A DNA stretch of 64,000 bases from Sinisalibacter aestuarii (GCF_027923545.1 NZ_BROH01000001.1:915335-979334), one strand, 5' to 3'. Counted from the stretch's first letter, positions 17,585 to 26,788 are shown. A program made the numbers and translations. Notes: generated by a model from the letters alone, not told the origin.

Positions 17585-18580
17585 TTAGCGGAAGAATAAG
17601 AAAAGTTGAGGCAGATAGCGGATCGTGACCGCGATGATGATTGCCAGCGCCTGCACCAGAAGCTGCACTGAGGTATCGGCACCAAGCGCCAGAACCATCT
17701 GCCCGAGAAGCGTCATGAACAGCGCCGCGATCCCGCTGGCGATCACGCTGCCGCGGCCGCCGGAGAACGGCGTGCCGCCCACGACGACCGCCGCGATCGC
17801 CGGCAGAAGGTAGTCGTTTCCGGCGATATGCGATGCGGTGCCGATATAGCCGGTGAACAGCATCCCGGCGACCGCGTAGCAAAGCGCCGCGACGGCATAG
17901 GTCGCAACCTGGTAGCGCAGGATCGGAATCCCCGCGGCGGTGGCTGCGGCCGGGTTGGCCCCGACGGCGACGAACCGGCGGCCCGCGACGCTGCGCTTGG
18001 TGACCAGACTCACGACGATGATGAACAGGACCGCAAGGATGACCGTGGTCGGGATGCCGGCCACACGGCTGTGCGAGAACGCGGCCAGTTCTTCCGGCGC
18101 GGTCATGTAGCTGCCGCCCGAGATCGTCCGCACGGCGCCGAGCAGAATCGCATTGGTGGCGAGCGTGGTCACGATCGGGGTGATGTTGACGCGCGCCACG
18201 AGCAGGCCATTCACGCTGCCGATCACCACGGCGATCAGCAGCGTCGCGGGAACCGCAAGCAGGGTGGAGTCGGTCAGAAAGCCGATCTTGGCGAACAGAA
18301 GCCCCGACAGGGTCATCGTGCCGGGCAGCGACATGTCCAGGCCGCGCTGCTGGATGACGATGGTCATGCCGACCGCCGTGATTGCCAGGATCGCGGCAAA
18401 GGGCAGCATGGTGTTGATCGCACCCGGCTTGATGACGCCGGGCGCGACGATGGCGCAAACCACGAAGAGCAGGATGGTCCCACCCCAGATCCACGAGAAC
18501 TCGTTGAAGATCGCTGCCTTCAGACGGCTTTCGCCCGCGTCGCCGCCACGATTGTTCAGCGGTGTTGCTGTATTGGTCAT
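17585..18580 (-). CDS. Importer B: permease (RbsC type)
   Basis: A 331-residue RbsC-family permease with the signature 'QQRGLDMSLPGTM' near residue 70 and the late coupling motif 'GGTPFSGGRGS'. Its start overlaps the stop of the fused ATPase-permease by 4 bases. The second permease of this importer is part of that fused protein, so the complex is probably a heterodimer of this chain and the fused chain. No binding-protein gene lies in this operon. Confidence 0.92.
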   Translation of the reverse strand: MTNTATPLNNRGGDAGESRLKAAIFNEFSWIWGGTILLFVVCAIVAPGVIKPGAINTMLPFAAILAITAVGMTIVIQQRGLDMSLPGTMTLSGLLFAKIGFLTDSTLLAVPATLLIAVVIGSVNGLLVARVNITPIVTTLATNAILLGAVRTISGGSYMTAPEELAAFSHSRVAGIPTTVILAVLFIIVVSLVTKRSVAGRRFVAVGANPAAATAAGIPILRYQVATYAVAALCYAVAGMLFTGYIGTASHIAGNDYLLPAIAAVVVGGTPFSGGRGSVIASGIAALFMTLLGQMVLALGADTSVQLLVQALAIIIAVTIRYLPQLFLFFR

Positions 18581-21054
18581 GCCTGCACCACCTTTTCACG
18601 GCTCTTGGAGTAGATCGCCACGGAGAGCAGGATGAGCGCGCCGAGGAGATATTGCTGCCATTCCTGGCTGAGACCCAGGAACACGGTCACCGAATTGACC
18701 TGGACGATGAAGATCGCCCCGAGCAGGGCGCCGATGAACGACCCGCGCCCACCGAACAGGCTGGCGCCGCCGATGACGATGGCCGCAATGGACCCCAGGG
18801 TGAAGCTGAGGCCGGCGCGCGGATCGCCGATGCCGACCTGTGCGATCATGGTGATCGCGGCGATCCCGGCGAAGAGCGAGCAGCCCAGATAGGCGATCAG
18901 ACGGGTCAGCTTTGGGCGAATCCCGGCCGTCCGGGCGGCTTCGGGACGTGATCCCAGCCCCCGCATCGAGACGCCGATGGAACGCTTGTAGAGCACGAAT
19001 TCCAGCACGATGGCGACCAGCACCGCGATGATGAAGGTGACCGGGACAATGCCGATCTTGGTGCCGAGCGCGATCATGATCTTGCCGTCGATCATGCCGG
19101 CCGGCGTCGGCCGCAGGATCAGCGATATCGCCTGGACACCCATGAATGTCGCGAGCGTCGCCACCATCGGGTGCATGCGCAACCCGTCCACCAGTATCCA
19201 GTTGATCAACCCGACCGTCAGCGCCACCAGGATGAGCAGGACCCATCCGGCCAGCTGTGTGCCCAGCCCGGCATCCGATAGCAGGAAGAAGGACGCGACG
19301 ACCTGGCACAAGCCCATCAATGGCCCGACTGACAGGTCGATCCCGCCCACCATCATCAGAAGCTGCTGGCCATATCCGACCAATGCCAGCGTCGCGGCGA
19401 AAGTCATCATGCCTGTCACGCTGCGCGGCGAAACGTAGAACGGGTTCCAGATGCCGGCGACCGTCCCGAGAAGCAGGATGGCCGCCGCCACCATCAGCAA
19501 GGGCGCGCTGTTGCCAGCGGCCCATTTCCAGAACGCGCCGACGCTTCTGTGATGCTTGTCGCGTTGCTCGGTCGACTTCAGCACCGACGAGGTGATGTTG
19601 TCTTCGGTCACGCGATCGCCGGACAGAACTTCGACGACGCGCCCGCGCGAGAAGATGGCGACGTTATCGCTGAGCCCCGCGACCTCCTGCGCATCCGACG
19701 ACACGACGATGATCGCGACGCCACTGCGTGCGGTTTCGCGCAGGATGCGATAGATTTCGGCCCGGGCGCCCACGTCGACGCCCTGTGTCGGTTCGTCGAC
19801 CAGAAGCACCCTGGGTTCGGCGGAGAGCACGCTCGACAGCACGACCTTTTGCTGGTTGCCGCCGGACAGCGACCCGATCGGCGTTTCCTGGTGCGGTGTC
19901 TTGACCGCGAACTGGCGGATCGCCTTGTTCGTCCTGCTCCGCTCGCTTCCCGAGCTGATCAGGCCGCTTCTGACATCGGCACGAGAGCTGCGGATCGAGA
20001 AGTTTTCCCGCACCGACAACTCGCCGAAGATGCCTTCGCGGTGGCGGTCGCCCGGCAGGTAGCTGATGCCGTGGCGCTTGGCCTCCTGGCTGTTGCGGAT
20101 CGAGATGTCCTTGCCTGCCAGGGTCACGCGGCCGGCGCCGCGATAGATGCCGGCGAGCGACCGCATGAATTCGACCTGGCCATTGTCCGAGATACCGGCC
20201 AGGCCAAGGATTTCGCCCGCCCGCACCTCGAGCGAAACGTTCGAGAACCCGGGTCCGGAGAAGCCTGACGTCGACAATACAACCGGATGATCGCCGCTTT
20301 CGGCCTTGTCGGGGAAGCTGCGGTCAAGATCCCCGCCGACGATCAGCGAGACGATCTGGTCTTCGTTGAGTTCCTTCGCGTCGAAGGTGCCCTGGCCTTC
20401 GCCATCGCGCAGGACCGTGAGCCGGTCGGCGATCATCTGCACTTCGCGAATGCGGTGCGAGATATAGACGACCGATGCGCCACGCTCTGTCACCCGGCGC
20501 ACGCGCTCGAACAGGCGTTCGACATCCTCGGTTGCCAGGTGCTCGGTCGGCTCGTCCAGCACCAGAACCTTGGGTTCGCATTCCAGCGCCTTCACGATCT
20601 CGACGATGAAGCGCTGCTCGGCGTTGAGCGTGGTCACATGGGCGCGCGGGTCGATGGCGACGTCCTCGCTCCAGTGCTTGAGCAATTTGCGGGCCCAGCC
20701 ATTGAGATTGGAGGGCGGCGGGCGCAGTTTCTTGGGCAGGCCCAGATAGAGGTTCTCGGCGACGGACAGATCCGGCATCAGCGCCGGCTCCTGGTGCACA
20801 ATCGAAAGGCCCAGGTCGCGCGCACGCTCGGGATCGCCCTGAACGGGCTCCCCGGCGATCCGGACCTCGCCTTCGGTGGCAACGAGCGATCCCGAGGCCA
20901 CCCCCATCAGCGTGGATTTGCCGGCGCCGTTCTCACCGACAAGGCCATGCACCTCGCCGGCACGAACGTCGAAGGTGATGCCATGCAATGCGCGAACGCC
21001 GGGGAAATGCTTCGACACCCCGGTCATTTGGAGAAAAATGGTGCCCTCAGCCAT
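18577..21054 (-). CDS. Importer B: fused double ATPase and RbsC-type permease
   Basis: An 825-residue single chain that joins an RbsA-like tandem ATPase (about residues 1-500) to a complete RbsC-like permease (about 515-825). Walker A GENGAGKST is at 40-48. The second ATPase domain has LSGGNQQKV and an intact Walker B 'LLVDEPTQGVDVG'. The permease part has 'GGIDLSVGPL' and 'GGASLFGGRGS'. The junction is a short polar linker with no stop codon, so this is a true reading-frame fusion. The paralogue at 24260-26788 has the same build. A 28-codon ORF with a strong ribosome site overlaps the start by 8 bases. Confidence 0.94.
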   Translation of the reverse strand: MAEGTIFLQMTGVSKHFPGVRALHGITFDVRAGEVHGLVGENGAGKSTLMGVASGSLVATEGEVRIAGEPVQGDPERARDLGLSIVHQEPALMPDLSVAENLYLGLPKKLRPPPSNLNGWARKLLKHWSEDVAIDPRAHVTTLNAEQRFIVEIVKALECEPKVLVLDEPTEHLATEDVERLFERVRRVTERGASVVYISHRIREVQMIADRLTVLRDGEGQGTFDAKELNEDQIVSLIVGGDLDRSFPDKAESGDHPVVLSTSGFSGPGFSNVSLEVRAGEILGLAGISDNGQVEFMRSLAGIYRGAGRVTLAGKDISIRNSQEAKRHGISYLPGDRHREGIFGELSVRENFSIRSSRADVRSGLISSGSERSRTNKAIRQFAVKTPHQETPIGSLSGGNQQKVVLSSVLSAEPRVLLVDEPTQGVDVGARAEIYRILRETARSGVAIIVVSSDAQEVAGLSDNVAIFSRGRVVEVLSGDRVTEDNITSSVLKSTEQRDKHHRSVGAFWKWAAGNSAPLLMVAAAILLLGTVAGIWNPFYVSPRSVTGMMTFAATLALVGYGQQLLMMVGGIDLSVGPLMGLCQVVASFFLLSDAGLGTQLAGWVLLILVALTVGLINWILVDGLRMHPMVATLATFMGVQAISLILRPTPAGMIDGKIMIALGTKIGIVPVTFIIAVLVAIVLEFVLYKRSIGVSMRGLGSRPEAARTAGIRPKLTRLIAYLGCSLFAGIAAITMIAQVGIGDPRAGLSFTLGSIAAIVIGGASLFGGRGSFIGALLGAIFIVQVNSVTVFLGLSQEWQQYLLGALILLSVAIYSKSREKVVQA

Positions 21055-21133
21055 GTCGCGTCTCCGAGGTGACCCGCGATACTTCGCTCGTCACGCCAAG
21101 CCAGAGCGTGGCAGGATAATCTATCGGCATCAT
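21047..21133 (-). CDS. Short leader ORF (28 codons) coupled to importer B
   Basis: This ORF begins with a double ATG at 21133 and 21130, preceded by GGGGAGGAACA, one of the strongest ribosome sites in the window. It ends at a TGA that lies inside the first codons of the ATPase gene (ATGGCTGA, 8-base overlap). The peptide starts MMPIDYPATLWLG and has no recognisable domain. It may only serve translational coupling, or it may be the true entry point for ribosomes on this operon. A matching arrangement exists on the opposite strand at 21963-22064. An expressed function is not shown. Confidence 0.4.
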   Translation of the reverse strand: MMPIDYPATLWLGVTSEVSRVTSETRHG

Positions 21134-21230
21134 TGTTCCTCCCCAGAAACGCTCCGAATTCATTTCGGGTGACACGGCAATGAAGCCTCCGCCTCCATTG
21201 CCGGCCTTACTGAAGTGACGTTTGCCATTA

Positions 21231-21249
21231 GCGAAACACTTTGTCAATT
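21231..21249 (-). promoter_or_regulatory. Candidate promoter/operator of the importer B operon
   Basis: On the minus strand the sequence reads AATTGACAAAGTGTTTCGC. This aligns with the plus-strand box TATTGACTAAAGCATTCGC ahead of the ALDH operon, matching at TTGAC, at AA and at the TTCGC end. TTGACA is a consensus -35. It lies about 107 bases upstream of the leader ORF. Confidence 0.5.
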
Positions 21250-21323
21250 TATCACGACCCTGCCGCCCCTACTTTTTGCCGCTGCGCCGGGGTGGCGGTG
21301 GCGCTGAATTATCCACTTTATTT

Positions 21324-21335
21324 TCAATTAATTGA
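21324..21335. repeat. Perfect palindrome TCAATTAATTGA
   Basis: A 12-base perfect dyad made of the half-sites TCAAT and ATTGA, the same pentamers that flank the box at 31403-31416 in the opposite arrangement. It lies between the two divergent importer promoters. Confidence 0.4.
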
Positions 21336-21868
21336 GCTCGGCTCGCAGTAGCCCGGACCAGCAGTATCCTGGCCCGCTCCCCGTTTGCTCCAATCAAATT
21401 AGTTTGTAAATCTCAAACGCCGACCGCCCCGGTACCGGGATTCCCGCCTCCGAACCGCCCCGGTGCGCGCCTTGACGTCCCGACATTCCGGGGATTGCCA
21501 CTATATTGCAGGCGCCGCGGCGTCACAGGCGCCTCGCGAGCGGGCGAATCGTTGTGGACTTGTGCCGGACAGATGCGCATCGGATTCGCGTAGTATGAGC
21601 CTGTTTGCATATCACGAAAATAGACGCGCATAGGTTGCACGGGGCATTCCGGTGCCCTGTTTCCCCGGCGGTCGCCATCGGTCGAGCGGCAAGCGCGTGC
21701 GCCCGGTGGCCGCCCCTGAGCTGCGGTGACGCATCCCGAAACCCTTGCTGTAGCAACGTGTTTCGCCCGGTTTTGCTGGGTGGGACGTAACCGGGGACTC
21801 GGCCGCATGGCCACTTGAGAGCAGCTTCAGGGGCCGGGGCAGGCCGTGCGCCGGAGCGGTGTCTTATT

Positions 21869-21912
21869 TTGACTATTTCGAAGCAATCTGTAATTGACTA
21901 ATGAATTTCGGT
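21869..21912 (+). promoter_or_regulatory. Candidate promoter/operator of the importer C operon, double box
   Basis: TTGACTA occurs at 21869 and again within ATTGACTAA at 21893-21901, 26 bases apart. The string TCTGTAATTGACTAATGAATT nearly repeats at 31399 ahead of the GMC operon. The leader ORF begins about 60 bases downstream. Confidence 0.55.
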
Positions 21913-21962
21913 TTGCAAGGATCGACTCGACGGCACGCAAGATTGTCGCAGGGAGGTGCACG

Positions 21963-22064
21963 ATGAGGGGCGTTATCTGCCTTCAGAACGGCTTGGCGCA
22001 GTTAGCGCTGGCCAAATTCTATTGTGTGTGGCGTCAGCGCGCCGGAGAGGCAGCACATGTCTGA
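21963..22064 (+). CDS. Short leader ORF (33 codons) coupled to importer C
   Basis: ATG 21963 follows GGGAGG at 21951-21956 with 6-base spacing. The ORF ends at the TGA in ATGTCTGA, overlapping the permease start by 8 bases. This is the same 8-base geometry as the leader of divergent importer B. The peptide starts MRGVICLQNGLAQLALAK, has a hydrophobic middle and resembles nothing I know. Translational coupling is the most economical role; a small membrane peptide is possible. Confidence 0.4.
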   Translation: MRGVICLQNGLAQLALAKFYCVWRQRAGEAAHV

Positions 22065-23037
22065 CCTCGGCGGCACCGTATCCAGCAACTACCGCGGGGC
22101 GTCCGGTTTCAGCCGCCTGTTCTCGTTCGAACTGGTCACCGTGGTCAGCTCGACCATCGTGCTCCTGATCCTGTGCCTGATACTCGCGCCTTCCAGCGTG
22201 ACGGCGGGGGCCTTCGCGGGAAGTCTTCCCTTTGCCGCCGCGGGCGCCATCGTCGGGCTCGGCCAGATGCTGGTCGTCCAGCAACGCGGGTTTGATCTCT
22301 CGGTGCCGGGTGCGATCTCTTTCGCCGTGGTCATGTCGACGCACTACCCGGCCGGTAACGATGCGGCCCTGCTGCCCGCAGTGCTGATGATCATCTGCTT
22401 CGCAATCGTCGTGGGTCTTCTGAACGGCTTCCTGGTCAGCTTTCTGAAGCTGAACGCGATCGTTGCGACGATCGGGATGAATGCGCTTCTTTTCAGCGCC
22501 GTGTTTGCCGTATCGGGCGGCGTTCCGCGGCGGACGACGAACCTGCTCGCCGAGATTGCGGGCGGCACCCTCTTCGGCATCGGCCACGCGGTCTACATCG
22601 CCGTGATCATTGTCGCGCTCATGACCTTCGTCCTGAAGATGACGGTGGCCGGGCGTCGCTTCGAAGGGGTGGGGGCCAATCCGCTGATGGCCGGCTCCGT
22701 CGGGCTCAATGTCCGGCTGCACGAGATGATGGCCTATGTTTACGCGCAGCTTCTCTTCGCGCTTGCCGGGCTGCTGCTTGCCGGGCTGACCAGCCAGCCG
22801 ACCGCCTTTCAGGGCAATTCCTATCTGCTGCCGTCGGTGGCGATGGTGGTGCTGGGCGGCACGTCTCTGATGGGCGGCCGGGGCTTTCCGGTGTCGACGG
22901 CAATTGCGGCATTCTTCCTGACCCAGCTCGGGCAATTGTCGATCGCGATCGGGGTGCCCTATTCCGCGCAAACGATCATCCAGGCGGTCGCTCTGGGCTT
23001 CGGGATCGCAATCTATTCGTTCCGCAGAAGCCAATAA
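22057..23037 (+). CDS. Importer C: permease (RbsC type)
   Basis: A 326-residue RbsC-family permease with 'QQRGFDLSVPGAI' near residue 77 and the late motif 'GGTSLMGGRGF'. The start at ATG 22057 follows GGAGAGG; the in-frame GTG at 22024 is not needed. It resembles the importer B permease more than those of importer A, for example in sharing the Gln-Gln-Arg-Gly signature. It precedes the binding protein by 46 AT-rich bases. Its partner permease is the C-terminal part of the fused protein at 24260-26788. Confidence 0.92.
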   Translation: MSDLGGTVSSNYRGASGFSRLFSFELVTVVSSTIVLLILCLILAPSSVTAGAFAGSLPFAAAGAIVGLGQMLVVQQRGFDLSVPGAISFAVVMSTHYPAGNDAALLPAVLMIICFAIVVGLLNGFLVSFLKLNAIVATIGMNALLFSAVFAVSGGVPRRTTNLLAEIAGGTLFGIGHAVYIAVIIVALMTFVLKMTVAGRRFEGVGANPLMAGSVGLNVRLHEMMAYVYAQLLFALAGLLLAGLTSQPTAFQGNSYLLPSVAMVVLGGTSLMGGRGFPVSTAIAAFFLTQLGQLSIAIGVPYSAQTIIQAVALGFGIAIYSFRRSQ

Positions 23038-23083
23038 GAATAATAAATAACAAATACTTACCGTTCCAATAGGAGGAGAAACC

Positions 23084-24160
23084 ATGGAACTGAAGAAACT
23101 GAAAAACTCGACCGCCACGACGATGGCCGGTCTCCTGATCGGCCTGAGCGCGACCGCTGCGGTGGCGCAGGATACGCCATCCTGGTGCGGGCCGAACGAA
23201 GCGTCCATCGCGTTCCTGGACGGTTTCGGCGGCAACAGCTGGCGTCAGATCACCACGGCCTCCGCGCAAGAGGAAGCCGAGAAGTGCCCCAGCGTGACCG
23301 ACTATTTTTACGCGGACGGTCAGGGCGACACCCAGAAAGCCATCTCTGACATCAACTCCATGGCCGCGCGCGGCGTGAACGCCATCGTGGTTTATGGGGA
23401 CGCTGGTCCGGCCATCTTGCCGGCGCTCACGAACGCCTACAAAAATGGCGCTGTTGTTGTGCCTTACCGCGTCGATGTTGGCGGTGAAGAAGGCGTCAAC
23501 TACAGCAAGTATATCGGTGGCGACGTCGAAAGCGATGGCCGTGACTGGGGCACCTTCATCAAGGAACAATTCCCTGATGGCGCCAATATCGACTTCCTGA
23601 GCGGACCGGCGGGCAACAGTTTCGGCCTGGCGCTGCTGGACGGTCTGAAGCAGGTTCTGGGTGACGATGAGCGCTATGTCTTCCTGAACCCCGAGCCGTA
23701 TCACGTCACCAACTGGGATCCGGCTCAGACTCAGCAAGTCCTGACCGCCGAAGTTGCCAAGCATGGTGCCGATATCGACATCATCCTGTCGGACTTCGGA
23801 GCCTCGCTGATCGGCGGCTTGGCCGCGTTCGGAAACAGCGGCCTTTCGATCCCGGCCATTGCGACCCAGGACGCCAACATTCTCGGCTGCTTCTGGCACG
23901 ACAACCAGGAGAACAACCCGGACTTCAAGCTGCTGACCACCGCATCGGGGAACGACCATGGCCGTCTTGCGGTTCAGTGGGCCGTCGCCATGGCGACCGG
24001 TGGTACGCCGCCTGAATCCGACAGCTATGCCGGCGGTGTGATGGAGAACTCCGTCACCGGCGAACCGAGCGCGGTTCAGTGCCGCCCCGACCTGCCGGGC
24101 GACATCTATCTCAATGCTGAAATGGCGCCCGAAAAGCAGGCCGAGGTCATCGGCCAGTAA
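23084..24160 (+). CDS. Importer C: periplasmic binding protein
   Basis: A 358-residue RbsB-type solute receptor with a signal peptide (Lys-rich start, hydrophobic core, cleavage after Val-Ala-Gln or nearby, about residue 29). The mature N-terminus has a Cys followed by 'FLDGFGGNSWR' and a second Cys in 'EKCP'. The same two-Cys pattern and 'DGYGGNSWR' motif occur in the orphan binding protein at 33214-34311, so the two form a subfamily that differs from the importer A receptor. The start follows AGGAGGAG. A perfect 11-bp hairpin directly downstream separates it from the ATPase-permease gene. The ligand is unknown. Confidence 0.93.
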   Translation: MELKKLKNSTATTMAGLLIGLSATAAVAQDTPSWCGPNEASIAFLDGFGGNSWRQITTASAQEEAEKCPSVTDYFYADGQGDTQKAISDINSMAARGVNAIVVYGDAGPAILPALTNAYKNGAVVVPYRVDVGGEEGVNYSKYIGGDVESDGRDWGTFIKEQFPDGANIDFLSGPAGNSFGLALLDGLKQVLGDDERYVFLNPEPYHVTNWDPAQTQQVLTAEVAKHGADIDIILSDFGASLIGGLAAFGNSGLSIPAIATQDANILGCFWHDNQENNPDFKLLTTASGNDHGRLAVQWAVAMATGGTPPESDSYAGGVMENSVTGEPSAVQCRPDLPGDIYLNAEMAPEKQAEVIGQ

Positions 24161-24180
24161 GCCGATACCTGTCTGACACC

Positions 24181-24218
24181 GCCGCGGCCCCGGCCACGCC
24201 TGGCATTGGGGCCGCGGC
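24181..24218. terminator. Hairpin after the importer C binding protein
   Basis: GCCGCGGCCCC (24181-24191) pairs perfectly with GGGGCCGCGGC (24208-24218). There is no T-run. It probably stabilises the upstream message or partly terminates transcription, giving more binding protein than membrane subunit. Confidence 0.6.
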
Positions 24219-24259
24219 TCATCACCAGCTGCAGATTTCTACCGACAAGGATGACCAAC

Positions 24260-26788
24260 GTGTCTTTCGAAACAAGCGCTGCCTTGGCGCATCCGCGCGA
24301 ACCTGCTGCAAGCGAGGGCCGGGTCACGATCAGCCTGACCAATATTTCGAAGCTCTATTCGGGCATCGCGGCACTGTCGGATGTTTCCGTGAGCTTCAAT
24401 GCCGGTGAGGTCCATGCCGTGCTCGGTGAGAACGGCGCCGGCAAGTCGACCCTGATGAGCATCATCTCCGGGGTCAACCAGCCCAACACGGGCACGATTG
24501 AATTCGAGGGGCGCAATGTCTCGCCGCTGATGCCCGATACATCCGCCGAGCTCGGGATCGCGATTTCCTACCAGCACCCGGCGATCCTGGATGACCTGTC
24601 GGTTCTGGAAAACCTGCAGGTCTCCCTGCCGAAACCGGTCTTTGCCGGACGGCCCGCGCGCGAGGTCGCGCAAGAGATACTCGATATCGTGGGTCTGGAG
24701 ATCCCGCTGCGGACCCGTGCCGCTTCGCTGACCGTCGGCCAGAAGCAGATGCTGGAGATCGGCAAGGCGCTGGCGACGAAGCCGAAGGTTCTGATCCTGG
24801 ACGAACCGACCGCTGCACTCGACAAGGACGCGACGGAGATCCTGTTCCGGCAGGTGCGGAAAGTCGCGGCGGAGGGCACGGCCGTCATCTACATCACCCA
24901 CCGTCTGGCGGAGATCCGGCAGATCGCCCAAAGGGTGACCGTCCTGCGGGACGGCAAGGTTGGCGGTGGCGGTCTGGTGTCGGAGCTGTCCGACGAGGCG
25001 GTTCTGAACATGATCGTCGGGCGAAAGCTCGAATCCGCGTTTCCGCCGAAATTGGCGGAAGCCGGCGGGAAGGAAGTTCTGACCGTCCGGAACCTCAGCG
25101 GAAACAACTTCAAGGATGTGAGCTTCGAGGCGCGCTCAGGTGAGATCATCGGCGTCGCTGGGGTCGCCGGGAACGGTCAGTCGGAGTTCATGCGCGCGCT
25201 TGCGGGCCTCGACAGGTCGACCGGCGAAGTGCGGCTCGACGGCAACGCGCTGTCCCACCGGCAACTGATCCACCATGCCGCATTCATGCCGGCTGATCGC
25301 CTGACCGAAGGCATCTCGGCGACGTTCAGCGTGCGGGAGAATGCGGCGCTGGGCGCGTTGTCGAGCTTCGCCACCGCGGGTGTCGTCAGCCGCAAGAAGG
25401 AAATGGAGGAGGTCACGCGGACCTTCGAGTCGCTCGCGGTCAAGACGCCCGGCATGGAAGCCAGGATCAAGGCGCTGTCCGGCGGCAACCAGCAAAAGGT
25501 GGTTCTGGCGCGTGCGCTTCTCGAACAGCCTCGGCTGCTCGTGGCAGACGAACCGACGCAGGGCGTCGATGTCGGCGCGCGGTTCGAGATGTACCGGATC
25601 CTTCGCGAGATCAGCAGCGGCGGCAAGCCGGTCATCGTCAATTCGTCCGACGCTTCCGAGCTTGAGGGCCTGTGCGACAAGGTTATCGTCTTCTCGCTCG
25701 GGCGTGTTGTCGCCACCCTTACCGGAGACGATGTCACCGAGGCGAAGATCGTCGCAGCGGCCGTCAACGCTCACCATCACATCGTCGCCGACGATACGGA
25801 AGACGAGCGGCGCAGCGGCAAATCCGGCGGCGCCTGGCGCCATTTCGTGCAGACAGACAATGCCCCGGCCTTGCCGCTGCTGATCGTGCTGATCGGCCTT
25901 GCGCTGGTGGGCTACAGCTCGAACCCGAATTTCCTGTCGCCGTTCAACCTTTACAACATGCTGATGCTGGCGACCGCCCTGTGTTTCATCTCGATCGGAC
26001 AAACGATCGTGCTGATGCTTCGCGGGGTGGATCTGTCGGTCGGGCCACTGGCGGGGTTCCTGGTGGTCGTCGCTTCGTTCTTCGTCAATGACGGGCAGAC
26101 GGCGGGGACCATCGCCCTTGGCTTCCTCCTGATGCTGGCCGGGGCGCTGGCCGTGGGCACGGTCAACGGCGTGCTGATCAGATACGGAAAATTCACCCCG
26201 ATCGCGGCGACCCTCGCCATGTATATGGGGCTTCAGGGGCTCAGCTTCCTGCTGCGCGAAGGGCCGGGCGGCTACATCAGTTTCTCGGTCACGTCGGTCC
26301 TGTCGGCCCAGCTTGGTCCGGTCCCCTACGCCTTCCTGTTTCTCGTCCTGTGTGTCGTGGCGAGCGAGCTCGTGCTGAGGAAGACGCGCTTTGGCTGGCA
26401 GTTGCGGGCCATCGGGTCGGGCGAGGAATCCGCGCGGCGGATCGGCATCCACAACGACCGGGTCGCGATCATAGGCTACGTCGTCTGTGCCCTGTTCGTC
26501 GGAGTGGGGGCGCTCATGCTGATGGCGCAGATCGGCGTCGGCGACCCGCAGCAGGGCACGAGCTACACGCTGTCGAGCATCACCGCAGTGGTCCTTGGCG
26601 GCACGAGCCTCGCTGGCGGGCGCGGATCTTTCGTCGGCACCGCCATCGGCGCCCTGCTTCTGACCGAAGTCCTCGCGGTGATCTCGTTCCTCGGCCTGGC
26701 GCAGATGCACCAGTACCTGTTCCAGGGCCTGCTGATCGTCGTGGCCGCCGTCATCTACTCGACCGTGCGCGGGCGCGCATCCTCATGA
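24260..26788 (+). CDS. Importer C: fused double ATPase and RbsC-type permease
   Basis: An 842-residue chain with the same RbsA-RbsC fusion as importer B. The ATPase half has GENGAGKST, the first Walker B 'LILDEPTAALD', LSGGNQQKV and 'LLVADEPTQGVDVG'. The permease half begins around residue 525 and has 'RGVDLSVGPLAG' and 'GGTSLAGGRGS'. The start is placed at GTG 24260 because AAGGA sits 8 bases upstream; ATG 24251 in the same frame has no properly spaced site. The stop overlaps the ATG of a 28-codon ORF (ATGA), which itself overlaps the next enzyme gene. Transporter and enzyme translation are thereby linked. Confidence 0.93.
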   Translation: MSFETSAALAHPREPAASEGRVTISLTNISKLYSGIAALSDVSVSFNAGEVHAVLGENGAGKSTLMSIISGVNQPNTGTIEFEGRNVSPLMPDTSAELGIAISYQHPAILDDLSVLENLQVSLPKPVFAGRPAREVAQEILDIVGLEIPLRTRAASLTVGQKQMLEIGKALATKPKVLILDEPTAALDKDATEILFRQVRKVAAEGTAVIYITHRLAEIRQIAQRVTVLRDGKVGGGGLVSELSDEAVLNMIVGRKLESAFPPKLAEAGGKEVLTVRNLSGNNFKDVSFEARSGEIIGVAGVAGNGQSEFMRALAGLDRSTGEVRLDGNALSHRQLIHHAAFMPADRLTEGISATFSVRENAALGALSSFATAGVVSRKKEMEEVTRTFESLAVKTPGMEARIKALSGGNQQKVVLARALLEQPRLLVADEPTQGVDVGARFEMYRILREISSGGKPVIVNSSDASELEGLCDKVIVFSLGRVVATLTGDDVTEAKIVAAAVNAHHHIVADDTEDERRSGKSGGAWRHFVQTDNAPALPLLIVLIGLALVGYSSNPNFLSPFNLYNMLMLATALCFISIGQTIVLMLRGVDLSVGPLAGFLVVVASFFVNDGQTAGTIALGFLLMLAGALAVGTVNGVLIRYGKFTPIAATLAMYMGLQGLSFLLREGPGGYISFSVTSVLSAQLGPVPYAFLFLVLCVVASELVLRKTRFGWQLRAIGSGEESARRIGIHNDRVAIIGYVVCALFVGVGALMLMAQIGVGDPQQGTSYTLSSITAVVLGGTSLAGGRGSFVGTAIGALLLTEVLAVISFLGLAQMHQYLFQGLLIVVAAVIYSTVRGRASS

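Larger units (their letters stand above)
21134..21962. other. Divergent regulatory region between importers B and C
   Basis: This region of about 830 bases separates the two leader ORFs. It contains a minus-strand TTGACAAA box at 21240-21248, a perfect 12-base palindrome TCAATTAATTGA at 21324-21335 and plus-strand TTGACTA boxes at 21869 and 21893. The GC-rich middle (about 21430-21830) has open frames that I do not consider genes. Confidence 0.55.

Noticed and set aside
21413..21814. Minus-strand frame of 133 codons between importers B and C
   Set aside because: Arg/Pro/Gly-rich, no ribosome site and no recognisable domain; more likely regulatory DNA.
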